Positions 38,519-46,269 of a stretch of 64,000 nt of DNA are shown here, piece after piece. Below the pieces are notes generated by a model. That model worked only from the letters and a program-made list of their open reading frames with translations. It searched no databases and was not told where the DNA came from. Position 1 is the stretch's first letter. Each line of letters opens with the position of its first letter. The DNA lies in NCBI RefSeq assembly GCF_933509905.1, contig NZ_OW150024.1, positions 1,600,001 through 1,664,000 of the forward strand, written 5' to 3'. The position numbers and the translations under genes were made by a program. The DNA comes from Trichlorobacter ammonificans. GTDB taxonomy: Bacteria; Desulfobacterota; Desulfuromonadia; Geobacterales; Pseudopelobacteraceae.

Positions 38519-39691
38519 ATGAAGCATGCGGAACGACTCGCATATTCCGCAACGCTGCTAGCGTTGCTGCTCGGCGCCGCGCCCGATGCCTCTCCGGCCG
38601 GCGCCGATGTCTACGCTCCTCCCGGCACCAGTTTCGGACAGCAGCGCCATCACCTGGTCCGCGACAACGAGTCACTGATCGAAATCGCCCGCCACTACGA
38701 GCTGGGGTTCAGTGAAATCGTGACCGCCAATCCGGGAATCGATCCTTTCGTTCCCCCGGAGGGTACAACGGTTCTCATCCCGTCGTGCAGACTCGTGCCG
38801 CGGACACCGCTGCGCTCCGGTATCGTGATCAACCTTCCGGAACTGCGCCTCTACTATTTCCCCCGGGATGGTACGGCCGCCGTACGCTCCTTTCCGGTGG
38901 GCATCGGCGATGAGGGCCGTAAAACGCCGCTGGGCAGCTTTCGTGTGACCGAGAAGATCGAGGCCCCGCGTTGGCATGTTCCCCGCTCGATCCGCCGCAG
39001 CCGCCCCGGACTACCCGCCGTGGTGCCGCCGGGACCGGAAAACCCCCTGGGCAGCCACGCCCTGCGCCTTTCCGGGAAAGCTCTCATGATCCACGGCACC
39101 AACCGTCCCTTTTCCGTGGGACGTAAGGCAAGCCATGGCTGCATCCGGCTCTACCCGGAACATATGCGCACGCTGTTCGCTCTCGTTGAGCCGGGAACCA
39201 GGGTTGCCATCGTCAATCAGGCGGTCAAGGCGGCAATATGGAACGGACAGGTGTATATCGAGGTGCACGACCACACACCCCCTGTCACGCCTGAAAGGGT
39301 CCGCACTGTGCTGAAAAACAGTCGGCTGCATCGGGACATCGATGAAGTACGGCTGCTGAAGGCGGTTTATGAGGCGCGCGGCATACCGGTGGCCCTATCA
39401 CGCACTGTCCCGCCACCAGAATCCATCTCCCCGAAGGAGTCAGGAACGCCATGGTTACCACCACACGAAGGATCGAGGAAAAGGGACAGCGGACACCGCG
39501 AAGCAAGGACACCTATGCCGGGGAGCGCGTTGGTCATGGAGGCTCCTGCTACTGCGACTGCGGCGCGGTCTTTGAAAACAAGCGCTGGCATTACGCCGGA
39601 AAAGAAGCTTCCGTCCGCGGCGGTCAGCGGCTGGTCTGTCCTGCCTGCCGCCGGACCGCCGAACGCAACCCGGCGGGAATCGTCTCACTGA
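38519..39691 (+). CDS. LysM-containing L,D-transpeptidase (ErfK/YbiS/YcfS type)
   Basis: The frame encodes 390 residues: a signal peptide (ATLLALLLGAAPDASPAGA), a LysM domain (about 40-90; HLVRDNESLIEIARHYELG), and a YkuD catalytic domain (about 95-240) whose active site is HGTNRPF followed by SHGCIRL, Cys being the nucleophile. The natural domain end is near ARGIPVALSRT (about residue 300). The last 90 residues are low-complexity and run through the start of the next gene (241-bp overlap), so the original stop may have been lost. It should form L,D-cross-links or attach the neighbouring lipoprotein to peptidoglycan in the periplasm. Confidence 0.88.
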   Translation: MKHAERLAYSATLLALLLGAAPDASPAGADVYAPPGTSFGQQRHHLVRDNESLIEIARHYELGFSEIVTANPGIDPFVPPEGTTVLIPSCRLVPRTPLRSGIVINLPELRLYYFPRDGTAAVRSFPVGIGDEGRKTPLGSFRVTEKIEAPRWHVPRSIRRSRPGLPAVVPPGPENPLGSHALRLSGKALMIHGTNRPFSVGRKASHGCIRLYPEHMRTLFALVEPGTRVAIVNQAVKAAIWNGQVYIEVHDHTPPVTPERVRTVLKNSRLHRDIDEVRLLKAVYEARGIPVALSRTVPPPESISPKESGTPWLPPHEGSRKRDSGHREARTPMPGSALVMEAPATATAARSLKTSAGITPEKKLPSAAVSGWSVLPAAGPPNATRRESSH

Positions 39692-39954
39692 GCGGCGGTT
39701 TCCTCACCGTCCACCTGCCGGAGATCGACCGCCTGCTCCGCAAAATGGCCGACGAGGCGCTCACCAAGAATCCGCTGAACCGGGTCATGGAAATCCGGCA
39801 CAACGGCCTGGACGGCATCACCGTCACCACCACCCAGGTCAAGTTGGCCCAGAAAATCGGACGGGAGGTCTTCAAGTCCTTCGGCGGTGAACTCCAGTAC
39901 CATTGGAGCCGGGGCGAGGAGCTGGTGCGGGTGCAGTGGTTCAGGCAGCCGTAG
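39451..39954 (+). CDS. BCAM0308-like zinc-ribbon protein
   Basis: The 167-residue protein carries two CxxC-type pairs (CYCDCG near residue 33 and CPACRR near 64) that probably bind zinc, followed by PAGIVSLSGGF and a C-terminal GGELQYHWSRGEE segment. The pattern resembles the BCAM0308 family, whose function is unknown. AAGGAG lies 11 nt before the ATG. The frame overlaps the end of the transpeptidase gene by 241 bp; its conserved cysteines and C-terminal motifs make it real in this region, and the transpeptidase tail looks like the unconstrained partner. Confidence 0.75.
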   Translation: MVTTTRRIEEKGQRTPRSKDTYAGERVGHGGSCYCDCGAVFENKRWHYAGKEASVRGGQRLVCPACRRTAERNPAGIVSLSGGFLTVHLPEIDRLLRKMADEALTKNPLNRVMEIRHNGLDGITVTTTQVKLAQKIGREVFKSFGGELQYHWSRGEELVRVQWFRQP

Positions 39955-40013
39955 CTTTACGAACACCATCCGCCGTTATCGCTCGCCGGAGGCGGCGGTT
40001 CCGGCACTCTATT

Positions 40014-40033
40014 CCTGCCGGCATGCCGGCAGG
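40014..40033 (+). promoter_or_regulatory. 20-bp perfect palindrome before hsp20
   Basis: The sequence CCTGCCGGCATGCCGGCAGG is self-complementary and ends in the AGG that starts the purine tract AGGGGGAAAGGA in front of the Hsp20 ATG at 40050. It could be an operator, or an RNA hairpin that touches the ribosome site. AAAGGA itself remains outside the stem, so full occlusion is not certain. Confidence 0.5.
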
Positions 40034-40049
40034 GGGAAAGGATACGACC

Positions 40050-40553
40050 ATGTCAGACGAGAAAAAAGAGAATGTCCCCGGGGAAGAGGCCAGCGAGAAG
40101 CGCCGTGACCTGCAACGGCTCGGTTCCCCCTTCGAGGATATGGAACGAATGTTCGACGACCTGTTCCAGCGCCGTTTTTTCGCCCCCTCCTGGATTCCCC
40201 GCTTCAAGCTTCCGGAGTTCGCCGATGTGGCCACCTCGGTGGACATGTTCGAAGAGGGAAAGGAGCTGGTCATCAAGGCGGAAATTCCCGGCATGAAGAA
40301 GGAAGAGATCAGCATCGACTTTTCCGGCGACATCATCACCATTTCCGGAGAAAAAAAGGCGGAGGAACGGATTGAACGCAAGGACTTTTACCGGGTTGAA
40401 CGCTCCTTCGGTTCCTTCAGTCGTAAGCTGCGCCTGCCGGTGGCGGTGGAACTGGACAAGGCCAACGCCTCCTTCAAGGATGGGGTTCTCGAAATACGGA
40501 TGCCGAAGAGCGGTGCGGAAAAACAGACCGTACGCAAGATCGCGGTAACCTGA
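40050..40553 (+). CDS. small heat-shock protein (Hsp20/alpha-crystallin)
   Basis: The 167-residue chaperone has the alpha-crystallin domain at about residues 55-150: VDMFEEGKELVIKAEIPGMKKEEISI, GEKKAEER, FYRVERSFGSFSRKLRLP and the A-x-x-x-n-G-V-L motif as ASFKDGVLEIRMPK. The N-terminal arm has RLGSPFEDMERMFDDLF, usual in the class A-like proteins. The ATG at 40050 is preceded by AAAGGA at 8 nt. It holds unfolding proteins in the cytoplasm. A perfect palindrome just upstream may regulate it. Confidence 0.95.
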   Translation: MSDEKKENVPGEEASEKRRDLQRLGSPFEDMERMFDDLFQRRFFAPSWIPRFKLPEFADVATSVDMFEEGKELVIKAEIPGMKKEEISIDFSGDIITISGEKKAEERIERKDFYRVERSFGSFSRKLRLPVAVELDKANASFKDGVLEIRMPKSGAEKQTVRKIAVT

Positions 40554-40599
40554 CCCTACCCGCGACGTGGGAGCACAAGGGTCCCCTGGGGCCTTCGGC

Positions 40600-40647
40600 A
40601 GTGCTTCCGTGGGTGATGCGGCATCGAGCCGCCGCCACGGAAGCGCT
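40600..40647 (+). terminator. stem-loop between hsp20 and the barrel gene
   Basis: The arms AGTGCTTCCGTGG (40600-40612) and CCACGGAAGCGCT (40635-40647) form a 13-bp stem with one G-U pair. The loop holds a smaller GATGC/GCATC hairpin. No run of T follows, so a simple intrinsic terminator is not certain; it could also act as an attenuator or processing site. Confidence 0.45.
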
Positions 40648-40676
40648 CCGTCTCCCCCCTTGACGTCGGAGTGACC

Positions 40677-41666
40677 ATGGAGAAGCTGTCCGAAACCGCT
40701 GCACGCTACCTCGTCATCCTGGCCCTGGCGCAGCTCAGCGCTTCCCCGGTCCGCGCCGACGAACTGTTCGGTCTGGGCGGGGCGGTCGTCAGCCGGCAGG
40801 CCATCCGGAACGGCTCCTCCGGCAGTTGGCAGGTTGAGTACCGGCACAACCTGGCTCCCTCCCTCGCGGTCGGATTGACCTATCTCAATGAGGGGCACAT
40901 GCCGGACCACCACCGGGATGGTCACAGCCTGCAGTTCTGGGGGAGCCGCGCCATTGGCGGTTCCCGCCTTTCCCTGTCCGCCGGGGCCGGCCCCTATTAC
41001 TACTATGACACCGTTACCGGAACCGGCAGCGACGGTCACCGCAACGAGCATGGCTTCGGCTGCCTGCTCAGCCTGGCGGCCGTTCTCCGCACCGATTCGC
41101 CCTGGTTGTTCCAGGTGCGGGCCAACTGGGCGGAGACTTTCGGAAAAATGGATACGGCATCGCTTCTGGCCGGTATCGGCTACCAGACTGACCACCCGGC
41201 ACGTGCTGCCTCCTCCCTGGCGGAACGCAGCAAGGCAACGGATCGAGAGCTGTTCCTGCTGGCCGGCAGCACGTTTACCAACAGCTTCGATGTGGCGCAT
41301 TCCGCCGCCCTGAGCCTCGAATACCGGCAGCGCTTCGCGCGGAACCTGGCCATGAGCCTCGCCTGGCTGTACGAGGGAGAGAACCGGCTGATCAGGCGCT
41401 ATGGTCCGACCCTGCAGCTCTGGGCGGTCACCGACGCTCTGGACGGCGAAGTCACCCTGGGACTTGCTGCCGGGGCCTATGCGGCCTTTGACGAGCAGGC
41501 CGGCATGAACCGCCGGGGTGACTGGATCGTTACTCCCATCGCCACCATGGCGGCTGACTACCGGCTGGACCAGCGCTGGTCCCTGCGGTTTTCATGGAGT
41601 CGGGTCGTGACGGATTACGACAGGGACAGCGATGTTCTGCTGGGTGGGGTGGGCTACCGGTTCTAG
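40677..41666 (+). CDS. outer-membrane beta-barrel protein with internal duplication
   Basis: The ATG at 40677 (GGAG 5 nt before; an in-frame GTG six bases earlier overlaps that site) gives 329 residues. A signal peptide is followed by two similar halves: WQVEYRHNLAPSLAVGLTYLNEG to DTASLLAGIGYQTD, and LSLEYRQRFARNLAMSLAWLYEG to DSDVLLGGVGYRF. Each half has eight or so amphipathic strands of about 10 residues, and the whole ends in phenylalanine. The halves resemble PagL-like or OmpW-size barrels, so the protein could be two fused eight-strand barrels or one sixteen-strand pore. The function is unknown. Confidence 0.72.
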   Translation: MEKLSETAARYLVILALAQLSASPVRADELFGLGGAVVSRQAIRNGSSGSWQVEYRHNLAPSLAVGLTYLNEGHMPDHHRDGHSLQFWGSRAIGGSRLSLSAGAGPYYYYDTVTGTGSDGHRNEHGFGCLLSLAAVLRTDSPWLFQVRANWAETFGKMDTASLLAGIGYQTDHPARAASSLAERSKATDRELFLLAGSTFTNSFDVAHSAALSLEYRQRFARNLAMSLAWLYEGENRLIRRYGPTLQLWAVTDALDGEVTLGLAAGAYAAFDEQAGMNRRGDWIVTPIATMAADYRLDQRWSLRFSWSRVVTDYDRDSDVLLGGVGYRF

Positions 41667-41713
41667 CGCATTTCCGCAATGATGTCAGCGCTCACCCGGC
41701 AAGGTGGCGGCAA

Positions 41714-42337
41714 TCAAGATTCAGTGCGTCTCAATCCCGATGTTCCCGGGGGCGGACCATTCAAAGCCGCGCGGATGTTGGCACGGTGAGCATGGAGCAC
41801 CATGACGACCAGCAGGAGGTACGGGACCATCTCGACACCCCGCAGCTGGCCGTTGCCGTAGAGTCGTTGCAGCAGCAGCAGGACCGGAGAAAGGGCGAGG
41901 GCCAGCAGGCCGGCTGCGGTGGTCCCCCGCCGAAGCCCCGTGAACAGAAGGCTGAGCACTAGCGTGCCCAAGAACAGGACCGGATTGAGTACCAGCATGC
42001 CACCCGCCAGGGTGGCAAACCCCTTGCCACCCCTGAATCCAAGCTGTACCGGCCGAATATGGCCGGCCACGACCGCCAGCAGCGCGGCAAGGGGCAGCAG
42101 GCTGTCGGGGCGCAGGACCTGGGCGATCCAGACCGCCAGCATCCCCTTGCCGGCATCCCCCAGCAGGGTGAGCAGAAACCCGCCCGGACCCAGCAATCGG
42201 CCCACGTTGCGACTGCCCACGTTGCCGCTTGCCGTATCGCGGATATCGATCCCTTTCGCCGCCCTGACCAGGTAGTAACCGCTACAGAAACACCCCAGCC
42301 CGTAGGCAAACATCAATACCGTCGCAGCCTCGATCAT
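41714..42337 (-). CDS. glycerol-3-phosphate acyltransferase PlsY-like
   Basis: The 207-residue integral membrane protein has about six hydrophobic segments and the PlsY motifs SGNVGSRNVGR (acyl-phosphate/glycerol phosphate binding) and GHIRPVQLGFRGGKG, so it probably acylates glycerol-3-phosphate with acyl-phosphate to make lysophosphatidic acid. The first motif reads GNVGSRNVGR, while the housekeeping enzyme usually has GSGNxGATN. The replaced GAT hints at a paralogue rather than the main enzyme, and no symbol is given. The gene stands alone, with an opposing gene end 47 bp to the left. Confidence 0.8.
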   Translation of the reverse strand: MIEAATVLMFAYGLGCFCSGYYLVRAAKGIDIRDTASGNVGSRNVGRLLGPGGFLLTLLGDAGKGMLAVWIAQVLRPDSLLPLAALLAVVAGHIRPVQLGFRGGKGFATLAGGMLVLNPVLFLGTLVLSLLFTGLRRGTTAAGLLALALSPVLLLLQRLYGNGQLRGVEMVPYLLLVVMVLHAHRANIRAALNGPPPGTSGLRRTES

Positions 42338-42422
42338 CGCATCTCCGCTGTCCCGTGTTCATCGCTGGCAATCAGTGACCGTTTCTGTCGCACCATGACT
42401 CGATGCTCCCCTGCATCCGGTA

Positions 42423-42953
42423 TCAGTGTCGCTGGTAGGTTCCCATAAGTTCGGTATGGGCGAGAATATGGCCGCTCATAACCTGCTCCAGCTCGCTTCG
42501 GTCCGCGGCGGCGCCCAGCCGAAGCGTCACATCGAGGGCAAACAGCCGGAAGACGTAGCGGTGGCTGCCCGAGGGGGGGCAGGGGCCGCCGTAGCCGTTG
42601 CGTCGCCAGCTGTTCCGTCCCTGCACCGCCTCCCGTGGCAAACCGTTTTCCGCGATCTCACGGGTCGCTGCCGGCAGGTTCCAGACAAGCCAGTGCACCC
42701 AGGTTCCGGAGGGCGCGTCCGGGTCATCCATGATCAGGGCCAGACTGCGGGTGCGGGCCGGTACGTTGGCGATGAGAAGCGGCGGGGAGCTGTCGTGCCC
42801 ATCACAGGTATGGCGCGCCGGCACTGCCTCGCCGTGACGAAAGGCCGGACTGGAAAGCGTCAGGGGATTCATGTTCTCCACCTCCTGTTTTTCCATGGTT
42901 GTGGCGTAGAGCACAATCAGCGCCAGGAACAGTACCACGATCCAGAGTTTCAT
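42423..42953 (-). CDS. YbhB/YbcL-type phosphatidylethanolamine-binding protein
   Basis: A 176-residue member of the PEBP/RKIP family. MKLWIVVLFLALIVLYATT is an N-terminal signal or membrane anchor. The family signatures are FRHGEAVPARHTCDG, LALIMDDPDAPSGTWVHWLVWNLP and YGGPCPPSGSHRYVFRLFALD. Bacterial members are usually small ligand-binding proteins of unknown substrate. It is a single gene on the minus strand with no obvious operon partner. Confidence 0.9.
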   Translation of the reverse strand: MKLWIVVLFLALIVLYATTMEKQEVENMNPLTLSSPAFRHGEAVPARHTCDGHDSSPPLLIANVPARTRSLALIMDDPDAPSGTWVHWLVWNLPAATREIAENGLPREAVQGRNSWRRNGYGGPCPPSGSHRYVFRLFALDVTLRLGAAADRSELEQVMSGHILAHTELMGTYQRH

Positions 42954-43032
42954 CCGTCACCCCCGTTTCATGCAGCACGTGCCCCCCACCCTCCGTCGCA
43001 TTTCCGTCAGGCGCCACAGTACTGCCTCCCCG

Positions 43033-43224
43033 CTACTTCCAGTGGATGCAGGAGGCGGGACAGACGTTGATCGCATCGGACTCGATCCGCTCCTCCGAAG
43101 CACCGGCGGGATCATAGCACTCCGCCTTGCCATTGATGGCAAGCCGGAACACTGCCGGCAGATTGTTGACGCACAATTCGCAACTGATGCACTCTTCCTC
43201 GTCGATCCATATCTCTCTGGCCAT
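43033..43224 (-). CDS. small [4Fe-4S] ferredoxin
   Basis: The start at 43224 gives 63 residues; AGGGGA lies 6-7 nt upstream, whereas another ATG at 43230 touches that site. The cysteines CISCELC and, later, NVCPASC match the CxxCxxC...CP pattern of a single [4Fe-4S] cluster, with one spare cysteine. The remaining sequence (IWIDEEECISCELCV, FRLAINGKAECYD) is typical of the one-cluster ferredoxins of anaerobes. It starts 23 bp after the stop of the rhodanese gene, suggesting a two-gene unit in which it might supply electrons. Confidence 0.88.
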   Translation of the reverse strand: MAREIWIDEEECISCELCVNNLPAVFRLAINGKAECYDPAGASEERIESDAINVCPASCIHWK

Positions 43225-43247
43225 GTTCATTCCCCTTGTGAACAGCG

Positions 43248-43553
43248 TCACGGGTAGCCGGCCACTTTCCAGGCGTTCACGCCGCCTTTGAGCACGGCGG
43301 TGTTGGCATACCCCATCCCGTCGAACTGCTCCGCCACCCGGGCGGAGGTATGTTCATTGGTTCAGGCACAGTAGAAGATGATCTCCCGGTTCTTCTCCAG
43401 CCCGGGCAGCATCTCCCGGAACCTCTGCAGTGAAATCGCCCCGGCCAGCCGGTTCGCCTCGAACTGCTCGTTGCTGTCATAGGCGCAGACCAGCAGGGCT
43501 CCCGCCTGTTGCCGCCCATGTGCCGCTGGGGGTGCTAGTGACGTAACTGCCAT
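43248..43553 (-). CDS. rhodanese-like protein with in-frame UGA at the active site (probable selenoprotein)
   Basis: Reading from the ATG at 43553 (AAAGGAGG 7 nt before), the frame meets TGA at codon 64 (43362-43364) and then stays open for 37 codons to a normal stop at 43248-43250. With UGA read as selenocysteine the 101-residue protein is a single rhodanese domain: IIFYCAU, then TNEHTSARVAEQF, and a final LKGGVNAWKVAGYP. The U sits exactly where relatives have the catalytic cysteine (YCxCPNExTSA-type). A hairpin of the right kind and distance follows the UGA. The other possibility, a broken gene, is less likely because both halves are well conserved. It probably transfers sulfur or reduces it with high reactivity. 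Confidence 0.82.
43329..43347 (-). promoter_or_regulatory. bacterial SECIS-like hairpin
   Basis: In the mRNA, 14 nt after the UGA, a stem CUCCGCC/GGCGGAG of 7 bp closes a five-base loop CGGGU. The GGU in the apical loop and the distance from the UGA fit what SelB needs in bacterial SECIS elements. The hairpin lies inside the coding sequence, as usual in bacteria. Confidence 0.7.
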
Positions 43554-43628
43554 GGGACTCTCCTCCTTTCTGATTTGCCGGCATCGGACGGTCCGCTGCT
43601 TCGCCCCATGCCCCCATGCCTCGTGACA

Positions 43629-44141
43629 TCAGATACCGGCAGCAAGGGCCAGTACTGACGAAGCGTATGCCTTTGCCCGTTGCCCCCTGCCGTTGTATCG
43701 CTCCAGGGCAAGGGCAAGGCTGCCGTTGGATTCAGCCAGCAGTTCCCGCAGAATGCTGCCGGCCTTTTCCGTCTGGGTTCCGAACGTCTCACCGGGGTCA
43801 CCCCAGATGTTCGGTCGCACCTGGTAGGCTCCCACCTCTCCCGCCCTGCCCCGGGCCTGGATATCAAAACCACTCTCCCGGGCGGCAATGGCCGCCAGGA
43901 CCGTGCCGTGCCGGTGCCTGCTCAACAGTTCGGCCATCTGGGCCGCCTTGCTGCCGGCTGCGGCCCCGTGACGGCGGACAAAGGATTCGATCCGCTGCGA
44001 CAACAACGAGCGTGGCCTGATCTCCCGGCGCCCCCCCCTGGTCTCCACCACGGTATCCCGGCGAATCTCCCAGGAATATTCTCCGGAACCGCACAGTGAC
44101 GGCAGTGCGAGACAGGCCCCTACCAGAACGATTATTTTCAC
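43629..44141 (-). CDS. lytic transglycosylase-like protein (SLT fold)
   Basis: The 170-residue protein begins with a signal peptide (KIIVLVGACLALPSLCGSG; the cysteine could be lipidated but the box is imperfect). The lysozyme-like catalytic region has AAIAARESGFD with the catalytic glutamate, GEVGAYQVRPNIWG, and ALERYNGRG near the end, as in Slt/MltC-type enzymes. It is short and lacks accessory domains. It would cleave peptidoglycan in the periplasm. It is on the same strand as the selenoprotein gene (75 bp apart) but no functional link is evident. Confidence 0.85.
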   Translation of the reverse strand: MKIIVLVGACLALPSLCGSGEYSWEIRRDTVVETRGGRREIRPRSLLSQRIESFVRRHGAAAGSKAAQMAELLSRHRHGTVLAAIAARESGFDIQARGRAGEVGAYQVRPNIWGDPGETFGTQTEKAGSILRELLAESNGSLALALERYNGRGQRAKAYASSVLALAAGI

Positions 44142-44177
44142 CGTTACCTCCCGAGGTATAGTCCGGTTTCCCAGGGG

Positions 44178-44801
44178 TCAGCCGGACGGAGCGATCTCCT
44201 CGTGGCCACGTTCCTCCCGCAGCAGATCGTCGACAGTCATCAAGCGGGCTCCGCCCCGTTCCACCTCCGCCAGGGCCCGCGCCGAAGCACCCGGCGTGCG
44301 ATCCACCCCGGCAACGGCATCGGTCAGCACCGTGACGGAGAAACCTTCCCGCAGCGCTTCCAGGACAGTGGTTCGTACACAGTAATCGGTGGCCAGCCCG
44401 GCGATGTAGAGCCTGTGCGCCCCTATCCCGTCCAAAAGTTCCCGGAGGACCCTGCCGTCGGCGGTTGCCGCCTCGAAGGCGGAGTAGCCGTCCCGCTCCG
44501 GGTCGGTCCCCTTGGAGAGAACCACCGCCCCTTCCGGGAGCAGCAAGCCCGGATGAAAAGCCGCTCCCGGCGTGCCCTGCACGCAGTGGACAGGCCAGAT
44601 ACCGCCGAATTTCGTGAAATGACCTGTCATGGATGGATGCCAGTCACGGGTTGCCAGCACCGGCAGACCGGACGTCACCGCCCACCGCAACAGCCGGTTC
44701 ACCGGCCCGATCACCCGATCGCCTTCCGGTATCTGCAGGGCGCCGCCGGGGCAGAAGTCGTTCTGCAGGTCCACCAGCAGCAGGACCGCATTCAGTTCCA
44801 T
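44178..44801 (-). CDS. pncA: nicotinamidase
   Basis: The 207-residue enzyme hydrolyses nicotinamide to nicotinate in NAD recycling. The catalytic triad is visible: Asp in LLVDLQNDFCPGGAL, Lys in VVLSKGTDPE and Cys in GLATDYCVRTT. The metal-site histidines lie in TRDWHPSMTGHF. The start is 3 bp after the stop of the pncB gene, and the two catalyse successive steps, so they form an operon. The C-terminal tail (REERGHEEIAPSG) is a little longer than in typical enzymes. Confidence 0.95.
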   Translation of the reverse strand: MELNAVLLLVDLQNDFCPGGALQIPEGDRVIGPVNRLLRWAVTSGLPVLATRDWHPSMTGHFTKFGGIWPVHCVQGTPGAAFHPGLLLPEGAVVLSKGTDPERDGYSAFEAATADGRVLRELLDGIGAHRLYIAGLATDYCVRTTVLEALREGFSVTVLTDAVAGVDRTPGASARALAEVERGGARLMTVDDLLREERGHEEIAPSG

Positions 44802-44804
44802 GGC

Positions 44805-46232
44805 TTATCCCTCCCGGCAGTGGAGCTGCCCGATCAGCTCGTTTCTCACCCCATGGAGCCGCTCGGAAAGGGAAACTTTGTACCGGTGGGGGTTGATCAG
44901 GCGCAGACAGCCGGGCGGCAGACGATCCAGCTCCTCCCTGCTGCGCGCCGACAGGGTAAAAAGCGGTTCCGGCGGTTCGTTGCGCTGACCGTCCCGCATC
45001 ACCACCCGACGCAGATCCCGCAGCAGGCACCCCGCGGGCAGCACGGTCCGCTGCAGGGGATGGGCCGGATCGTACACCGTATCACCGGCAGTCAGCCGGT
45101 CCTGTTCCAGACAGAGCACATCCTGCAGCATTTCTCCTCCTGCGCCGTACACCCGCATGAGCCGCTTCCTGCCCGGCACCGTTGCCTTGGCCAGGTCGCT
45201 GGTGACCTTCATCCGGGGCATCGCCGCCAGCTCCACCAGCTTGTACACCCCGCCCAGGGCACCGCCGCCGACGCCGGAGGCGGTGGCCAGCCGGGTGCCG
45301 ACACCGTACATATCAATACGCCCTCCCTCGGCCCGGATCGACTCGATGACGAACTCGTCCAGTTCGTTGGAGGCCATGATCTTCACCCCCGGAAAACCGG
45401 CCGCATCGAACATCCGTCGCCCTTCCCGCGAGAGGTAGGCCAGATCTCCCGAATCCAGACGGATGCCGCGCAGCTCATGTCCCCGCGCTCGCAGTTCCCG
45501 TGCCACGGTGATGGCGTTGGGGATGCCGCTGTGCAGGGTGTCGTAGGTATCCACCAGCAGGACGGTAGCGGCGGGAAACACCTCGGCATAGGCGCGGAAG
45601 GCGGCCAGTTCGTCGGTAAAGGCCTGCACCCAGCTATGGGCATGGGTGCCGCGCACCTCCAGGCCGAAGATCATCCCCGCCTGCACGTTGCTGGTGCTGC
45701 AGACCCCACCGACGCAGGCCGCCCGGGCGCAGGAAAGCCCGCCATCGGGACCGTGGGCCCGGCGCAGGCCGAACTCGATTACCGGCGCACCGGCCGCGGA
45801 CCGGACGATCCGCGCCGCCTTGGTGGCCACCAGGGTCTGAAAATTGATGATGGTGAGCAGGGCCGTTTCCACGAACTGGGCCTCGGCAAGGTCTCCCTCC
45901 ACGGTCAGCAGGGGCTCGTTGGCAAAGACCACGCTTCCCTCCGGCGGTGCCGTCACAGTGCCCCGGAAACGGAACTCCCGCAGGAACTCGATGAACTCCG
46001 GCTTGAACAGCCCCAGGCCGTGCAGGTAGGCCAGCTCCTCCGGCCGGAAGGCAAGCCCCTCCAGGTAGTCCAGGGCCGGCTCCAGACCGGCGAAAACGGC
46101 ATAGCCACCCTCGAAAGGGTTTTTCCGGAAGAACAGGTCGAACACTGCCCGCTTGCGGGTCATCCCCTGCTCGAAGTAGCCGGCCAGCATGGTCAGCTCG
46201 TAGAAATCTGTCAGCAGCGGCGGGTAGCGCAT
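44805..46232 (-). CDS. pncB: nicotinate phosphoribosyltransferase
   Basis: The 475-residue enzyme joins nicotinate to PRPP to give nicotinate mononucleotide. Family signatures include [19 protein letters not shown] at the N-terminus, [20 protein letters not shown] (with the conserved RRA), HAHSWVQAF (histidine phospho-acceptor region), LLVDTYDTL and IRLDSGDL. It is followed by pncA. A PilZ gene lies 37 bp upstream on the same strand, perhaps in the same transcript. Confidence 0.95.
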   Translation of the reverse strand: MRYPPLLTDFYELTMLAGYFEQGMTRKRAVFDLFFRKNPFEGGYAVFAGLEPALDYLEGLAFRPEELAYLHGLGLFKPEFIEFLREFRFRGTVTAPPEGSVVFANEPLLTVEGDLAEAQFVETALLTIINFQTLVATKAARIVRSAAGAPVIEFGLRRAHGPDGGLSCARAACVGGVCSTSNVQAGMIFGLEVRGTHAHSWVQAFTDELAAFRAYAEVFPAATVLLVDTYDTLHSGIPNAITVARELRARGHELRGIRLDSGDLAYLSREGRRMFDAAGFPGVKIMASNELDEFVIESIRAEGGRIDMYGVGTRLATASGVGGGALGGVYKLVELAAMPRMKVTSDLAKATVPGRKRLMRVYGAGGEMLQDVLCLEQDRLTAGDTVYDPAHPLQRTVLPAGCLLRDLRRVVMRDGQRNEPPEPLFTLSARSREELDRLPPGCLRLINPHRYKVSLSERLHGVRNELIGQLHCREG

Positions 46233-46269
46233 GGAGGCTCCTCGATCCCCGGCTGGCGGGTGATGCTGG

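Noticed and set aside
43362-43553. Rhodanese read as a truncated 63-residue pseudogene
   Set aside because: The frame and the rhodanese signature continue past the TGA to a normal stop, and a SECIS-like hairpin follows; selenocysteine is the better explanation.
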